DNA from: Nonlabens sp. MB-3u-79
GTDB lineage: Bacteria > Bacteroidota > Bacteroidia > Flavobacteriales > Flavobacteriaceae
Assembly (NCBI RefSeq): GCF_002831625.1
Contig: NZ_CP025116.1
Span: 186,001-250,000 of the forward strand
Length of the DNA stretch: 64,000 nt
Direction: 5' to 3'
Shown: one piece after another, positions 44,816 through 54,162 of the stretch
Position numbering within the stretch: the first letter of the stretch is position 1
How the letters are laid out: every line of letters begins with the position of its first letter
Program-made: the position numbers and the translations under genes
The notes under the pieces: model-generated
The model's database searches: none
What the model was told of the DNA's origin: nothing
What the model saw: only the letters and a program-made list of their open reading frames with translations

Positions 44816-45709
44816 TTAGAACTTTTTAACCTTTGGCTTTTCCTTATAAAACACAAAAGTCACTTCCTCCCCTAACTGAAGGTTAGAGGCCAGATCAATG
44901 ATTTCGCCATTTTTTTTCATCAATTGTATTTTGGCCGTGTTAGGTGGTTTTCTACCTAAACTTACCGCCTTAAGTGAAATGGTATTTACAGCATCTATTA
45001 AAGTCAGCTCCAATTCTTTCTTTTTTGCTACAGGGCTGTAAGCGCTTAATATCTTGTTTCCGTTAATGGTCAGGTCTATTTGATCACCGTCCACTTCTCC
45101 ATCATCCCAAATAATTAATTTTAAATATTCTTCTTTCCAGAAAATGTTTAATCGCTCCCCACCTTTCAAATCGTTTTTCGCATACCTATTGAACATTTTA
45201 TCCATATTGATTTTTTGCTTGACACTATCTGCAATGCGGTCCATACGGTTCACCCGTTTTTGAAATTTATCGGTGCGTTTCTGTATTTTCTCTGCTGCTG
45301 TCATGACCAACTGCCCATCAATACAGCTCGTCAAATCGTCGTAATAGCCTTTAAAGGTTCCTTCTATTTCTGAGCGCCCATTTAGTCTTCTCATATTACC
45401 GGTAAAATAAACATTGCAAAAATCCAACTGTTTGATATCTGACTTGGTATAGATGATATCCACCTCTCTAAATTCCATTAGGTTCTCTTTATCATCATAC
45501 CTACCTACTATAGCAGCCTTAGTTTCATGTTGACCATTAAGGTCTGTATAAGAATAACCTTTGATCATTCCGTTCGTCTCTTTAAAGTCTAGTCTATAAG
45601 GGATCAAAGAACTATCTGGTAGTTTTAAAAGTCCTAAATATTCATAGGTCTGACCGTAAAGATTAGTCGCACAGAACATTAAATACACGACAAGTAGTTT
45701 ATATTTCAT
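44816..45709 (-). CDS. Exported protein of unknown function
   Basis: 297 residues from MKYKLLVVYLMFCATNLYGQ, a signal peptide; in-frame codons upstream are not needed. QTYEYLGLLKLPDSSLIPYRLDF to KGYSYTD is a beta-rich N-terminal half, followed by a basic coiled segment (EKIQKRTDKFQKRVNRMDRIADSVKQKINMDKMF, about 150-183) and a C-terminal beta region. No named family recognised. Divergent from a TM2 gene. Confidence 0.75.
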   Translation of the reverse strand: MKYKLLVVYLMFCATNLYGQTYEYLGLLKLPDSSLIPYRLDFKETNGMIKGYSYTDLNGQHETKAAIVGRYDDKENLMEFREVDIIYTKSDIKQLDFCNVYFTGNMRRLNGRSEIEGTFKGYYDDLTSCIDGQLVMTAAEKIQKRTDKFQKRVNRMDRIADSVKQKINMDKMFNRYAKNDLKGGERLNIFWKEEYLKLIIWDDGEVDGDQIDLTINGNKILSAYSPVAKKKELELTLIDAVNTISLKAVSLGRKPPNTAKIQLMKKNGEIIDLASNLQLGEEVTFVFYKEKPKVKKF

Positions 45710-45718
45710 AAAATAATA

Positions 45719-45726
45719 TATATTTG
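45719..45726 (+). promoter_or_regulatory. Candidate -7 element for the TM2 gene
   Basis: TATATTTG, an exact TAnnTTTG match, 26 bases before the start codon; no clear -33 TTG. Confidence 0.5.
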
Positions 45727-45752
45727 GTTCAAATATAAACAACTAACTTCTT

Positions 45753-46109
45753 ATGAAAACAAAATTAACTCTAGCTCTTATGAGCGTATTTATGATGGTA
45801 AGCAGCTTTGCTTTTGCATCATTTCCTGTAGAAAGACAAGTAACAACTCAAGTGGTCACACTAGAGAACGGTACGAGTATAGAAGAATCTACAGCTACAT
45901 TAACTTCTCCGGCGGCTGTTGCTTGGTCAGAGGATCAGACTGTTGCTCTACTTTTATGGTTTTTCCTAGGAGGATTTGCAGCACACCGTTGGTTCCTAGG
46001 GAGTCCATGGTACTGGAATGTATTGTTCATTTTAACTTTCGGTTTCTTTTTTGTAGGATATGTCATCGATGGAATTGAAATTATAACAGGAAGTTACCCT
46101 GGTCTATAA
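45753..46109 (+). CDS. TM2 domain protein
   Basis: 118 residues. The signal peptide ends near FAFA (residue 22). A Thr/Ser-rich segment follows, then a TM2 domain: ALLLWFFLGGFAAHRWFLGS, PWYWNVLFILTFGFFFVGYVIDGIEII. TM2 proteins are small two-helix membrane proteins of unknown function. Followed by a strong terminator. Confidence 0.9.
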   Translation: MKTKLTLALMSVFMMVSSFAFASFPVERQVTTQVVTLENGTSIEESTATLTSPAAVAWSEDQTVALLLWFFLGGFAAHRWFLGSPWYWNVLFILTFGFFFVGYVIDGIEIITGSYPGL

Positions 46110-46128
46110 TTTTTAAACCATTAAAATT

Positions 46129-46167
46129 AAAAGCTCGTTTAGAATTTATTCTAAACGAGCTTTTTTT
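46129..46167 (+). terminator. Terminator after the TM2 gene
   Basis: AAAAGCTCGTTTAGAAT / TTCTAAACGAGCTTTT with seven T. Confidence 0.92.
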
Positions 46168-46186
46168 ATGATCTCTCATCTGCGGA

Positions 46187-46603
46187 TTAAATAAAACTCT
46201 TCAATGCTAGTTCATAACTCTTCAGTCCAAAACCACTGATCACACCCACAGCATGTTTAGAGATATAAGATAGGTGTCTAAATTCCTCTCTATCCATCAC
46301 GTTAGAAATATGCACTTCTACCACAGGCGTCTTAATTCCAGCTACAGCATCTCCTATACCTACAGACGTATGCGTATAGGCACCGGCATTTAAGATCACA
46401 GCCTCAAAACCATCTTCCTCTGCTTGCTGAAGTTTATCGATGATCTCTCCTTCTATATTGGACTGGAAGTAACCCAGCTCTACCTCTTTAAATTGAAATT
46501 GTAGTTCTGTAAAATGATCTTCAAAAGTTTTAGAACCGTAAATTTCAGGTTCGCGCTTGCCCAGTAAATTTAAATTAGGACCGTTAAGGAGGAGTATTTT
46601 CAT
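46187..46603 (-). CDS. aroQ: 3-dehydroquinate dehydratase, type II
   Basis: 138 residues, somewhat short of the usual 145. LLNGPNLNLLGKREPEIYG with the active-site Tyr, LNAGAYTHTSVGI, and VEVHISNVMDREEFRHLSYI with the catalytic His are all present. Third step of the shikimate pathway. It is convergent with the TM2 gene and followed by a palindrome copy upstream of its start. Confidence 0.95.
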   Translation of the reverse strand: MKILLLNGPNLNLLGKREPEIYGSKTFEDHFTELQFQFKEVELGYFQSNIEGEIIDKLQQAEEDGFEAVILNAGAYTHTSVGIGDAVAGIKTPVVEVHISNVMDREEFRHLSYISKHAVGVISGFGLKSYELALKSFI

Positions 46604-46625
46604 GGGTTAAAGATATTGGTTATTC

Positions 46626-46641
46626 CGCTTTCGCGAAAGCG
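46626..46641. repeat. Iterated 16-bp palindrome, intergenic
   Basis: Perfect CGCTTTCGCGAAAGCG between aroQ and the terminator of the outer-membrane protein gene. Confidence 0.9.
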
Positions 46642-46646
46642 AGACT

Positions 46647-46679
46647 TAAAAAAAGCAGCTCCGTTAAGAACTGCTTTTG
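46647..46679 (-). terminator. Terminator of the outer-membrane protein gene
   Basis: On the minus strand AAAAGCAG / CTGCTTTT with a 12-nt loop followed by further T, 22 bases after the stop. Confidence 0.8.
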
Positions 46680-46700
46680 TGTTATTGAATAAGAGTAGCC

Positions 46701-47249
46701 TTAGAAGTAAAGAGCAAATCCTACGTTAAATTGAAAAACACCTTGATCAGTGAAATCTTCATTTAATGAATAATTGTATCTTAAACCTGGCTCTATAGAA
46801 ATAGTATCGCTAACAAACCATGCATAGCCAGCTCCTAAACCTAACCAAAGAGGAGTCTCTCCAATAAAATTCTCAGCACCATCACCAGAAGCTCCTGTGA
46901 TGTCTAATGTTAATGGAATCAAACTTTTAATGTAATACTTGGCCCCTAAACGGTAAGAAAAAGAACTTGTAGCATCTCCTTGATCTGGACTAAAACCTCC
47001 ATATCCTAAACCTGCTTTGATTGCAAGATCATCCATTATAAAGTAACCACCATCTAATCCAATATTGTAAGAAGAGCTTCCATCACTTGAAGCAAAATAC
47101 AAGCCTGTAGTACCCAACATTGCATTTCCAGTGTTAGCTTCTATAAGCCATTTACCCTCACTAGTCGGCCCTCCTGTAGAGTCATCCTGAGCGTTAGACA
47201 TTCCCAATCCAAAAGCTACAAATGCAGCACTTAATAATAATTTTTTCAT
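46701..47249 (-). CDS. Outer-membrane beta-barrel protein
   Basis: 182 residues. Signal peptide ending at SNAQ (about residue 20), then alternating beta strands (YNIGLDGGYFIMDDLAIKAGLGYG, FSYRLGAKYYIKSLIPLTLDI, TISIEPGLRYNYSLNEDF) and a terminal aromatic FQFNVGFALYF. This is the OmpA-like/porin-family barrel with about eight strands. Function unknown. Confidence 0.87.
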   Translation of the reverse strand: MKKLLLSAAFVAFGLGMSNAQDDSTGGPTSEGKWLIEANTGNAMLGTTGLYFASSDGSSSYNIGLDGGYFIMDDLAIKAGLGYGGFSPDQGDATSSFSYRLGAKYYIKSLIPLTLDITGASGDGAENFIGETPLWLGLGAGYAWFVSDTISIEPGLRYNYSLNEDFTDQGVFQFNVGFALYF

Positions 47250-47431
47250 AATAAGTTAAATTAGTTCAAAGTAAATTTAGAAAAGCTGTAGGACAATAAA
47301 TGTTAATTATATCTTAATTTTGTTCCTGTTTATTATACAATCTACTCGTAAACAGCATATTGTATAAGACTTGACTTTTAATAAGAACTCAAGAGCCAAA
47401 AGTCTTACTTTATAAATTCTACCTTTACCTC

Positions 47432-48328
47432 ATGAAGTGGAATCAAGCCATAAAAGACTTTGCTATCTATTCTCAGTTAGAAAGAGGATTATCTATCAAT
47501 ACGATAAAAGCTTATAAGAGGGATTTAAAAAAACTCTCCCTATGGCTGGAAGAAAATCAGATGGATGACCTTCCTATTTCTATTTCTCAAGACAGCCTGC
47601 GGACTTATATTTATGAATTGGCTAAAAGCGTACAACCCCGTTCTCAAGCCAGAGCTATCAGTAGCTTAAAAGTATTCTTTGAATACCTCATTTTAGAGCG
47701 TTACAGAGAAGATCAACCTATGGCGCTCATAGAATCTCCTAAAACAGGTCGCAAACTACCAGACACTCTAAGCACTACAGAAATAGACCTGTTGATCAAC
47801 AGCATCGATCGCTCTACACCGGAAGGAGAACGCAATCGTGCCATGCTAGAAACTCTTTATGCCTGTGGTTTGCGCGTCAGCGAATTGATCACCCTTAAAA
47901 TAAGCGATCTATTCTTTAACGAAGGCTTTTTAAAAGTGACGGGTAAAGGAGACAAGCAACGATTTGTTCCTATAGGGACCTACACGATTGAAATTATCGA
48001 ACTCTACAAAAACGAAGTTCGTAATCATGTTCCCATAAAACCAGAGCATAGCGACACCCTTTTTCTCAATAGAAGAGGCGCTGGACTTACCAGGGCCATG
48101 ATTTTTCATATCATCAAACAGCAAGCAATCCAAGCTGGAATCAAGAAATCCATAAGCCCGCATACGTTTAGACATAGTTTTGCGACCCATTTGTTAGAAA
48201 ACGGTGCCGATTTAAGATCCATTCAAATGATGCTAGGTCACGAGAGCATCACTACAACAGAAATTTATATGCATGTGGATCGCGCACATCTTTCTAAAGT
48301 GATGCAAAAACACCACCCTAGAGCTTGA
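47432..48328 (+). CDS. xerD: Site-specific tyrosine recombinase XerD
   Basis: 298 residues, the usual Xer length. N-terminal SAM-like core-binding domain, then the catalytic set: Arg in YACGLRVSELITL, Lys in VTGKGDKQRFVPIG, HTFRHSFATHLLENGADLR, and the Tyr nucleophile in ITTTEIYMHVD. It resolves chromosome dimers at dif with XerC. No flanking direct repeats or element genes suggest that it is a mobile integrase. Confidence 0.93.
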   Translation: MKWNQAIKDFAIYSQLERGLSINTIKAYKRDLKKLSLWLEENQMDDLPISISQDSLRTYIYELAKSVQPRSQARAISSLKVFFEYLILERYREDQPMALIESPKTGRKLPDTLSTTEIDLLINSIDRSTPEGERNRAMLETLYACGLRVSELITLKISDLFFNEGFLKVTGKGDKQRFVPIGTYTIEIIELYKNEVRNHVPIKPEHSDTLFLNRRGAGLTRAMIFHIIKQQAIQAGIKKSISPHTFRHSFATHLLENGADLRSIQMMLGHESITTTEIYMHVDRAHLSKVMQKHHPRA

Positions 48329-48428
48329 TCATTGTAAATAGCTTTGTTGCTCGTTAAGAACTGGACACGCACTACTGCCTATTGATTCTACTAAAATTTT
48401 GATAAAAGGAGGGCTGTTTTTTGGTATC

Positions 48429-48444
48429 CGCTTTCGCGAAAGCT
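48429..48444. repeat. Iterated palindrome before the aldo/keto reductase
   Basis: CGCTTTCGCGAAAGCT (perfect 14-bp core), 28 bases upstream of the ATG at 48472. Confidence 0.88.
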
Positions 48445-48471
48445 AACTTTAACACAAACAAATACGACAGC

Positions 48472-49419
48472 ATGAAAACTTTAAAGTTTAAAAATGGCGA
48501 CCAAATGGCCGCAATAGGATTAGGAACTTGGAAATCAAAGCCAGGCGAGGTGAAAGCAGCGGTCATCACAGCACTAGAATCTGGATACCGACATATAGAC
48601 TGCGCAGCCGTCTACGGAAACGAAAAAGAAATAGGAGAAGCCTTTAATGAAGTGTTTTCTAAAGGAACCATCAAAAGAGAAGACGTCTGGATCACTTCTA
48701 AGCTTTGGAACAATGCGCATTTAAAACAAGACGTTGCCCCTGCTTTAGAACAGACACTGAATGACCTGCAATTGGATTATCTGGACTTATACCTCATCCA
48801 CTGGCCAGTAGCTTTTAAACCTGAGGTATCTATGCCAGAAAAACCGGTAGATTATCTTTCTCCAGAAGAGGCGCCTGTTCATGAAACTTGGAATGCTATG
48901 CTAGCTCTTAAAAAGGAAGGCAAATCAAAACACATAGGAGTTTCTAATTTTTCTATTAAAAAACTAGACGACCTTCTTTCAAAAACAGATGAAGTTCCTG
49001 AAATGAATCAGGTAGAATTGCATCCGTTGTTGCAACAAAACGAACTTTTAGCATATTGCTCTAAAAAAGGAATTCACTTAACGGCTTATTCTCCTTTGGG
49101 AAGTGGTGACCGCAGTGAAGGTATGAAGCAAGAAAATGAACCTAATATGCTAGAAAATGACAGCATCAAGTCTATAGCAAACAAGCACAACGCCAGTCCC
49201 GGACAAGTATTGATCAACTGGAGTGTCAGCCGTGGCACAGCGGTTATTCCTAAGTCCACTAATGAAGGCCGCATCAAGGAAAACCTGGCATCAGATTCTA
49301 TAGATTTTGACAAAGAAGATCTCAAACAATTAGCTGACATGGATCAACAGTACCGTTATGTGACTGGAAAGTTTTTTGAAGTTCCAGAAAAAGGCTATGA
49401 TAATATATATGATGAATAA
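48472..49419 (+). CDS. Aldo/keto reductase
   Basis: 315 residues from [20 protein letters not shown]. An in-frame upstream start (48421) would translate the palindrome and is less likely. The TIM-barrel signatures are [20 protein letters not shown] with the Asp/Tyr of the catalytic tetrad, a Lys in WITSKLWN, and a His in [21 protein letters not shown] and [15 protein letters not shown] bind NADPH. It reduces aldehydes or ketones; substrate unknown. It is closely followed by a heptamer array and a terminator. Confidence 0.93.
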   Translation: MKTLKFKNGDQMAAIGLGTWKSKPGEVKAAVITALESGYRHIDCAAVYGNEKEIGEAFNEVFSKGTIKREDVWITSKLWNNAHLKQDVAPALEQTLNDLQLDYLDLYLIHWPVAFKPEVSMPEKPVDYLSPEEAPVHETWNAMLALKKEGKSKHIGVSNFSIKKLDDLLSKTDEVPEMNQVELHPLLQQNELLAYCSKKGIHLTAYSPLGSGDRSEGMKQENEPNMLENDSIKSIANKHNASPGQVLINWSVSRGTAVIPKSTNEGRIKENLASDSIDFDKEDLKQLADMDQQYRYVTGKFFEVPEKGYDNIYDE

Positions 49420-49422
49420 ATG

Positions 49423-49525
<103 letters not shown>

Positions 49526-49905
49526 AATAGTTATATTGAGGTTAATAGGTGTGGTGTGAGACCTTTCTCAAGAACACTTCGGCAGACTTAGCTCAGCGCA
49601 TTCTACAGTCATCTCCAAGTACCACATACCTACTTAAATTGTTTAAAAAGATATATCAACAATAGGCTATGAACAGTTGAAAGCACCGCTTTCAATGAGC
49701 TAACAATAGTTTGGTATTCTTGGGTTGTTGATTTAATACTTTCACGTTACCACAACACCTCTTAACAATGATCTTCATTCTTATAGAAAAAGGTCTCGAC
49801 TGCCGCTCGACCAAGCATTGTGAATGAGCTTTTTTAAATTAAAACTCTATATGAAAAATAAGTATTCCACATTCAAAGACTTAGAATTGATTAAAAAATA
49901 GGCCA
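49526..49905. other. Gap with no gene
   Basis: CTTCGGCAGACTTAGCTCAG (49578-49597) and CTCGACTGCCGCTCGACCAA look like decayed copies of the dispersed CTTCGACTGCGCTCAG-type repeat. No frame or RNA gene is supported. Confidence 0.5.
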
Positions 49906-49943
49906 TAAAAAACTCCCAATAACTAAAGTTATTGGGAGTTTTT
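49906..49943 (-). terminator. Terminator of rny
   Basis: AAAAACTCCCAATAACT / AGTTATTGGGAGTTTTT, perfect stem, 18 bases after the rny stop. Confidence 0.92.
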
Positions 49944-49961
49944 ATATACAATTCCTTAAAG

Positions 49962-51533
49962 TTACTTAGCGATATTCACCGCTCTAGTTTCTCTAATTAC
50001 CGTCACTTTCACTTGACCTGGATAGGTCATATCAGTTTGGATCTTTTGTGATATTTCAAAGGATAGTTGTGCAGCACGATCGTCGTTGATCTTTTCACTT
50101 TCTACCATCACTCTTAATTCACGACCTGCTTGAATCGCATAAGCTTTTTCAACACCTTTAAATCCAAAGGCGATGTCTTCTAGGTCTTTTAATCTTTGGA
50201 TGTAAGAATCCAACACTTGTCTTCTTGCTCCTGGACGTGCACCACTTATGGCATCACATACTTGAACTATAGGAGAAAGTAAAGAAGTCATCTCGATCTC
50301 GTCGTGGTGAGCTCCTATTGCGTTGCAAACTTCTGGCTTTTCACCATGCTTTTCAGCCAGTTTCATACCTAGAATAGCGTGAGGAGTTTCATCTTCTGTT
50401 TCTGGCACTTTTCCTATATCATGCAACAATCCAGCTCTTTTGGCAAGTTTTGCGTTTAAACCTAGCTCTGCAGCCATAGTTCCACACAATTTTGCTACTT
50501 CCCTACTGTGTTGTAATAAGTTCTGACCGTAAGAAGAACGGTATTTCATACGTCCTACCATTTTGATCAATTCTGGATGCAATCCATGAATCCCCAAGTC
50601 GATTACCGTACGTTTTCCTACATCAGCAATTTCTTCATCGATTTGCTTTCTGGTTTTTGCAACCACTTCTTCAATACGTGCTGGGTGGATACGACCATCA
50701 GTTACTAACTTATGAAGCGATAAACGTGCTACCTCTCTACGTACCGAATCAAAACAAGAAAGAATAATGGCGTCTGGAGTATCGTCTACAATGATCTCCA
50801 CACCAGTTGCCGCTTCTATCGCACGTATGTTACGTCCTTCACGACCTATGATACGTCCTTTTACATCATCACTTTCTAAGTTAAAAACAGATACACAGTT
50901 TTCTACTGCTTCCTCTGTCCCTATGCGTTGAATAGTGTTGATAATTATTTTACGAGCTTCCTGTTGAGCCGTTAATTTTGCCTCTTCAATGGTGGACTGA
51001 ACGATACCCATGGCTTCGGTCTTTGCTTTGTCTTTTAAAGACTCGACCAGTTGCATTTTTGCATCTTCTCCAGACATCCCGCTGATTACTTCCAGCTGTT
51101 TGATTTGAGATTCATGCATCTTATCCACCTCTTCCATGCGCTTGTAAACGGACTCCCGCTTTCCTTCCACGTCATTAAGCTTGCTTTCTAGCGACTGGTT
51201 TAACTTTTTACTTTTAGAAAGTTCATTAGAAACGGTAGACTCTTTATCTTTTGTGCGTTTCTCAGCATCTTTCATTTTTTGCTCTCTAGACATGATTTCT
51301 TTTTCATGTTTAGACTTCAATTCCATGAATTTCTCTTTACCTCTAAAAAGTTTTTCACTTGAAATTTTTTCTCCTTTTATCTCTGCGTCTTTAAGAATAG
51401 ACTCTGCATCTTTTTTTGCTGTTGCGATAAGGCTCGATGCCTTCCCTTTTTCAACTATTGATTTTGCTATAAAGAAGCCTATTGCTAGACCTACTACCAG
51501 CGCCACTACGGCGTATATAATTGTTTCTGTCAT
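49962..51533 (-). CDS. rny: Ribonuclease Y
   Basis: 523 residues from [21 protein letters not shown]; longer in-frame codons upstream would run into the 6S RNA gene. It has a transmembrane N-terminus, a long charged coiled coil (about 30-190), a KH domain ([26 protein letters not shown]) and an HD phosphodiesterase domain ([13 protein letters not shown]). It is the membrane-anchored endoribonuclease that initiates mRNA decay. The order zapA - 6S RNA - rny fits Flavobacteriia. Confidence 0.95.
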   Translation of the reverse strand: MTETIIYAVVALVVGLAIGFFIAKSIVEKGKASSLIATAKKDAESILKDAEIKGEKISSEKLFRGKEKFMELKSKHEKEIMSREQKMKDAEKRTKDKESTVSNELSKSKKLNQSLESKLNDVEGKRESVYKRMEEVDKMHESQIKQLEVISGMSGEDAKMQLVESLKDKAKTEAMGIVQSTIEEAKLTAQQEARKIIINTIQRIGTEEAVENCVSVFNLESDDVKGRIIGREGRNIRAIEAATGVEIIVDDTPDAIILSCFDSVRREVARLSLHKLVTDGRIHPARIEEVVAKTRKQIDEEIADVGKRTVIDLGIHGLHPELIKMVGRMKYRSSYGQNLLQHSREVAKLCGTMAAELGLNAKLAKRAGLLHDIGKVPETEDETPHAILGMKLAEKHGEKPEVCNAIGAHHDEIEMTSLLSPIVQVCDAISGARPGARRQVLDSYIQRLKDLEDIAFGFKGVEKAYAIQAGRELRVMVESEKINDDRAAQLSFEISQKIQTDMTYPGQVKVTVIRETRAVNIAK

Positions 51534-51546
51534 TGGTTTTTGTGTA

Positions 51547-51718
51547 TAAAAAAAACCTGCACAAGTTTGGGTTTTGAATGAACTCCTTATATAAAGTATA
51601 AGGTTAACTGGCTGATCAAGGATCCGGCGCATAGGTCCGGCTTGCTTTTACAACCACGACTCACCTTTTTTAAAGAAATACGTGTTGAGTTCACCAAAAA
51701 ATGTAAACAAGTGCAGGT
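51547..51718 (-). ncRNA. ssrS: 6S RNA, flavobacterial type
   Basis: About 170 bases between zapA and rny. The ends pair (ACCTGCAC at 51555-51562 with GTGCAGGT at 51711-51718), and an inner pair TGAACTC/GAGTTCA (51579 and 51686) continues a long rod-like hairpin. On the minus strand the 3' arm ends GTGCAGG followed by eight T, a terminator. The 6S-Flavo family is known; the rod shape and location next to zapA support the call. It would mimic an open promoter and bind RNA polymerase. Confidence 0.82.
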
Positions 51719-51744
51719 AGTAACTGTTTGTTATTAAAGAACGG

Positions 51745-52035
51745 CTATGACAACTGCTTATCTAGCAACAAGTTAAGAACATTTAATTGTTCTTTAGCTT
51801 GTTCCACATCGGCACTATCATCTATGGTAATTTGCTCAGATTTTGCAGCAAACTGTAACGCGCACATAGCGAGAAGATCTTGTTTATCTCTCACGGCATA
51901 GCTTTGTTCCAGTTGCTTCATCATGACTTCTATACTTTTTGCTGCTTTACGCAAACCTTCTTCTCGAGAAGGATCTATAGTTAGTGGATAAACCCTATCA
52001 GCTATTGAAATTTTTATTTTGAGTTTATCTGCCAA
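51745..52035 (-). CDS. zapA: Cell division protein ZapA
   Basis: About 97 residues. LKIKISIADRVYPLTIDPSREEGLRKAAKSIEVMM and a C-terminal helix for dimerisation match ZapA, which bundles FtsZ at the Z ring. The likely start is TTG at 52035, two bases after the stop of the upstream coiled-coil gene, indicating coupling; upstream in-frame GTG at 52059 would overlap that gene. 6S RNA follows directly. Confidence 0.9.
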   Translation of the reverse strand: MADKLKIKISIADRVYPLTIDPSREEGLRKAAKSIEVMMKQLEQSYAVRDKQDLLAMCALQFAAKSEQITIDDSADVEQAKEQLNVLNLLLDKQLS

Positions 52036-52037
52036 TG

Positions 52038-52331
52038 TTATGTCAATTGTGCAATACACTGATCGATCTCTCTAATCAATGCATTTATTTTGAGCTTTGT
52101 TTTTGTTTTATATTCATCACTACCCAGCATTGCATTAGCAGTTTTAAGCGCTACATTTCTATCTTCACTTTCCTTAAACGAATTGACAAGCGCATTATTT
52201 TCCTTTTCAAGTTCATAAACACGTTGTTCCTTATCACTCATTTGAGCTTTTAATCTAGTATTCTCTGATAGTAAAGACTTGATCTTTAGCTCTATTTCAG
52301 TAATTTGAGAAGATAATGTAGGCATACTCAC
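52038..52331 (-). CDS. Coiled-coil protein preceding ZapA, ZapB-like
   Basis: 97 residues, almost entirely a coiled coil (LKIKSLLSENTRLKAQMSDKEQRVYELEKENNALVNSFKE). Size and position next to zapA are like those of a ZapB-type Z-ring partner, but homology cannot be shown by eye. The start may be the second Met at 52325. Confidence 0.72.
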   Translation of the reverse strand: MSMPTLSSQITEIELKIKSLLSENTRLKAQMSDKEQRVYELEKENNALVNSFKESEDRNVALKTANAMLGSDEYKTKTKLKINALIREIDQCIAQLT

Positions 52332-52443
52332 TAATTAATACTGTAGATACAAATCTAGGATTACCATCGGACAAATCAAATAATAATGGAACAAAGTTTG
52401 AAAAGCTTTACGTTAATCGATTATCTCATTATATCTTTAACTC

Positions 52444-54153
52444 ATGATTAGACTATTTTTTTACTTTCTGGCTGTTTTTTTATGTGTATTTCGCTTTGGC
52501 GAAAGCCAAACCATGAACAATCTACCTCAAAATTATTTTGCAAATCCTCTTGATCTGAACCTGAAACTTAGCGGCACTTTTGGCGAACTGAGATCTAATC
52601 ATTTTCACAGTGGTCTCGATATCAAAACAAATCAACGCACCGGTGCAAACGTACTTGCGACCGCTTCTGGTTATGTGAGTCGTATTAAAATCGAACGTTA
52701 TGGTTATGGAAAAGCGCTCTACATCACGCATCCTAATGGATACACCAGCGTTTATGCACATCTTGAAAAATTCTCGCCTCGCATAGAAAACTATGTAAAG
52801 AAAAAGCAATACCAAAACGAGTCCTACAGCATACAGTTATTTCCTAAAGATCTCGAATTGAGAGTTGACCAAGGTGAACAGGTTGCTTATAGTGGTAATT
52901 CTGGCGGTAGCGGTGGGCCACACCTGCATTTTGAAATTAGAGATAGTGCAGCCAGGCCCATCAACCCTTTGCTGATGGGAATAGAGATTCCAGACACAAA
53001 AAGACCTCTTGTAAAACAAATTAAAGCTTATCCTTTAAAGGAAACCTCTACTATAAACGGAAAACACGAAGCTCAACTTTTAAGGTTAATTCCTTTAAAA
53101 GGAGGCAAATTTAAAGTAGAGCCTTTTAGTGCTTATGGAGAAATAGGAATAGGTGTCAACACCATCGATCAACAAAATGGAGCAAATAACCAAAACGGAA
53201 TTTTTCATATGGTAACTCATTGGAACGGTACCCAAATTTTTGAAATCACCTTTGATCGATATGCCTTTAACGAGTCCAGATACATCAATCAAATGATCGA
53301 TTACGAACATTTTAAAACTACTAAAAGCCGCATCGCTAGATTGTATATTCCTGAGGGAAGCCCGCTTAGTTTATATCAAAACGACGTCAATAAAGGCGTC
53401 TTACAACTCTTTGACGCAGGAACTACTCATTCTTACCGCATCGCCATAGAAGACTATAAAAAGAACGCCGTAGAAATAAATATGAGTATTAAAAATGATG
53501 CCGGACCAGGCGCCCTGATATCTCCTACTAATGGCCAACTCACCTATGTAGATCACAACATTACTTACAAGGAACAAAAAGGTGCCTTTTCTTTAGTGAT
53601 TCCCAAAGGAGCACTTTATAAAAGTCTTCTTATGGACATTTCACAAAATGCAGACACCCTTCAGGTTCACAGCGACATTATTCCTCTTCATAAGAACATA
53701 GTCATTAGTTATAATATCAGTGCTAAAGAAAACGACAACCTCAAACAGTACTACATAGGTAGAGTAACGGATTGGGGTGCTGTTTATCATGTCAACACAA
53801 AAAGAAGAGGAAATATCCTAAGCGCGGCTACCAGAACTCTTGGGACCTACGCTATAAGTAAAGATGACGTACCTCCTACCATCATACCCGTCAACTTTAA
53901 AGACAAGCAATGGATTACTAACAATAAAATATTAAGCTTAAAAATAGACGATGCAGAGACTGGAGTAGATGCATATCGAGCCACGGTTAATGGAAAGTTC
54001 ATTTTAATGGAGTACGATTATAAAACTGGAGTGCTCACACACGATTTTGAAGATGGAGTCGTTACTGATACAGAAAATGAGCTCAAAGTTATCGTTACTG
54101 ATAATGTAGGAAATAGCACTACATTTGAAGCTACATTTTATCGTAAAAGCTAA
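52444..54153 (+). CDS. M23 family peptidase (LytM-type), secreted
   Basis: 569 residues. Signal peptide (about 1-22). The LytM domain (about 40-175) has zinc ligands in NHFHSGLDIKT and GPHLHFEIRD, a complete HxxxD/HxH set. The C-terminal 390 residues are beta-rich with no recognised domain. It probably cleaves peptidoglycan cross-links or regulates such enzymes. It is 9 bases upstream of a TonB receptor, a likely operon. The signal peptide carries a palindrome variant (FRFGES). Confidence 0.88.
   Translation: MIRLFFYFLAVFLCVFRFGESQTMNNLPQNYFANPLDLNLKLSGTFGELRSNHFHSGLDIKTNQRTGANVLATASGYVSRIKIERYGYGKALYITHPNGYTSVYAHLEKFSPRIENYVKKKQYQNESYSIQLFPKDLELRVDQGEQVAYSGNSGGSGGPHLHFEIRDSAARPINPLLMGIEIPDTKRPLVKQIKAYPLKETSTINGKHEAQLLRLIPLKGGKFKVEPFSAYGEIGIGVNTIDQQNGANNQNGIFHMVTHWNGTQIFEITFDRYAFNESRYINQMIDYEHFKTTKSRIARLYIPEGSPLSLYQNDVNKGVLQLFDAGTTHSYRIAIEDYKKNAVEINMSIKNDAGPGALISPTNGQLTYVDHNITYKEQKGAFSLVIPKGALYKSLLMDISQNADTLQVHSDIIPLHKNIVISYNISAKENDNLKQYYIGRVTDWGAVYHVNTKRRGNILSAATRTLGTYAISKDDVPPTIIPVNFKDKQWITNNKILSLKIDDAETGVDAYRATVNGKFILMEYDYKTGVLTHDFEDGVVTDTENELKVIVTDNVGNSTTFEATFYRKS
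52492..52507. repeat. Iterated palindrome variant in the M23 signal peptide
   Basis: CGCTTTGGCGAAAGCC, one core mismatch, read in a third frame (RFGES). Confidence 0.65.
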
Positions 54154-54162
54154 ACCGACAAT

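Noticed and set aside
47432..48328. Integrase of a mobile element
   Set aside because: Size and motifs fit chromosomal XerD, with housekeeping neighbours and no attachment repeats.
49526..49905. tRNA or small RNA in the gap before rny
   Set aside because: No cloverleaf or stable fold could be drawn; the only patterns are decayed dispersed repeats.
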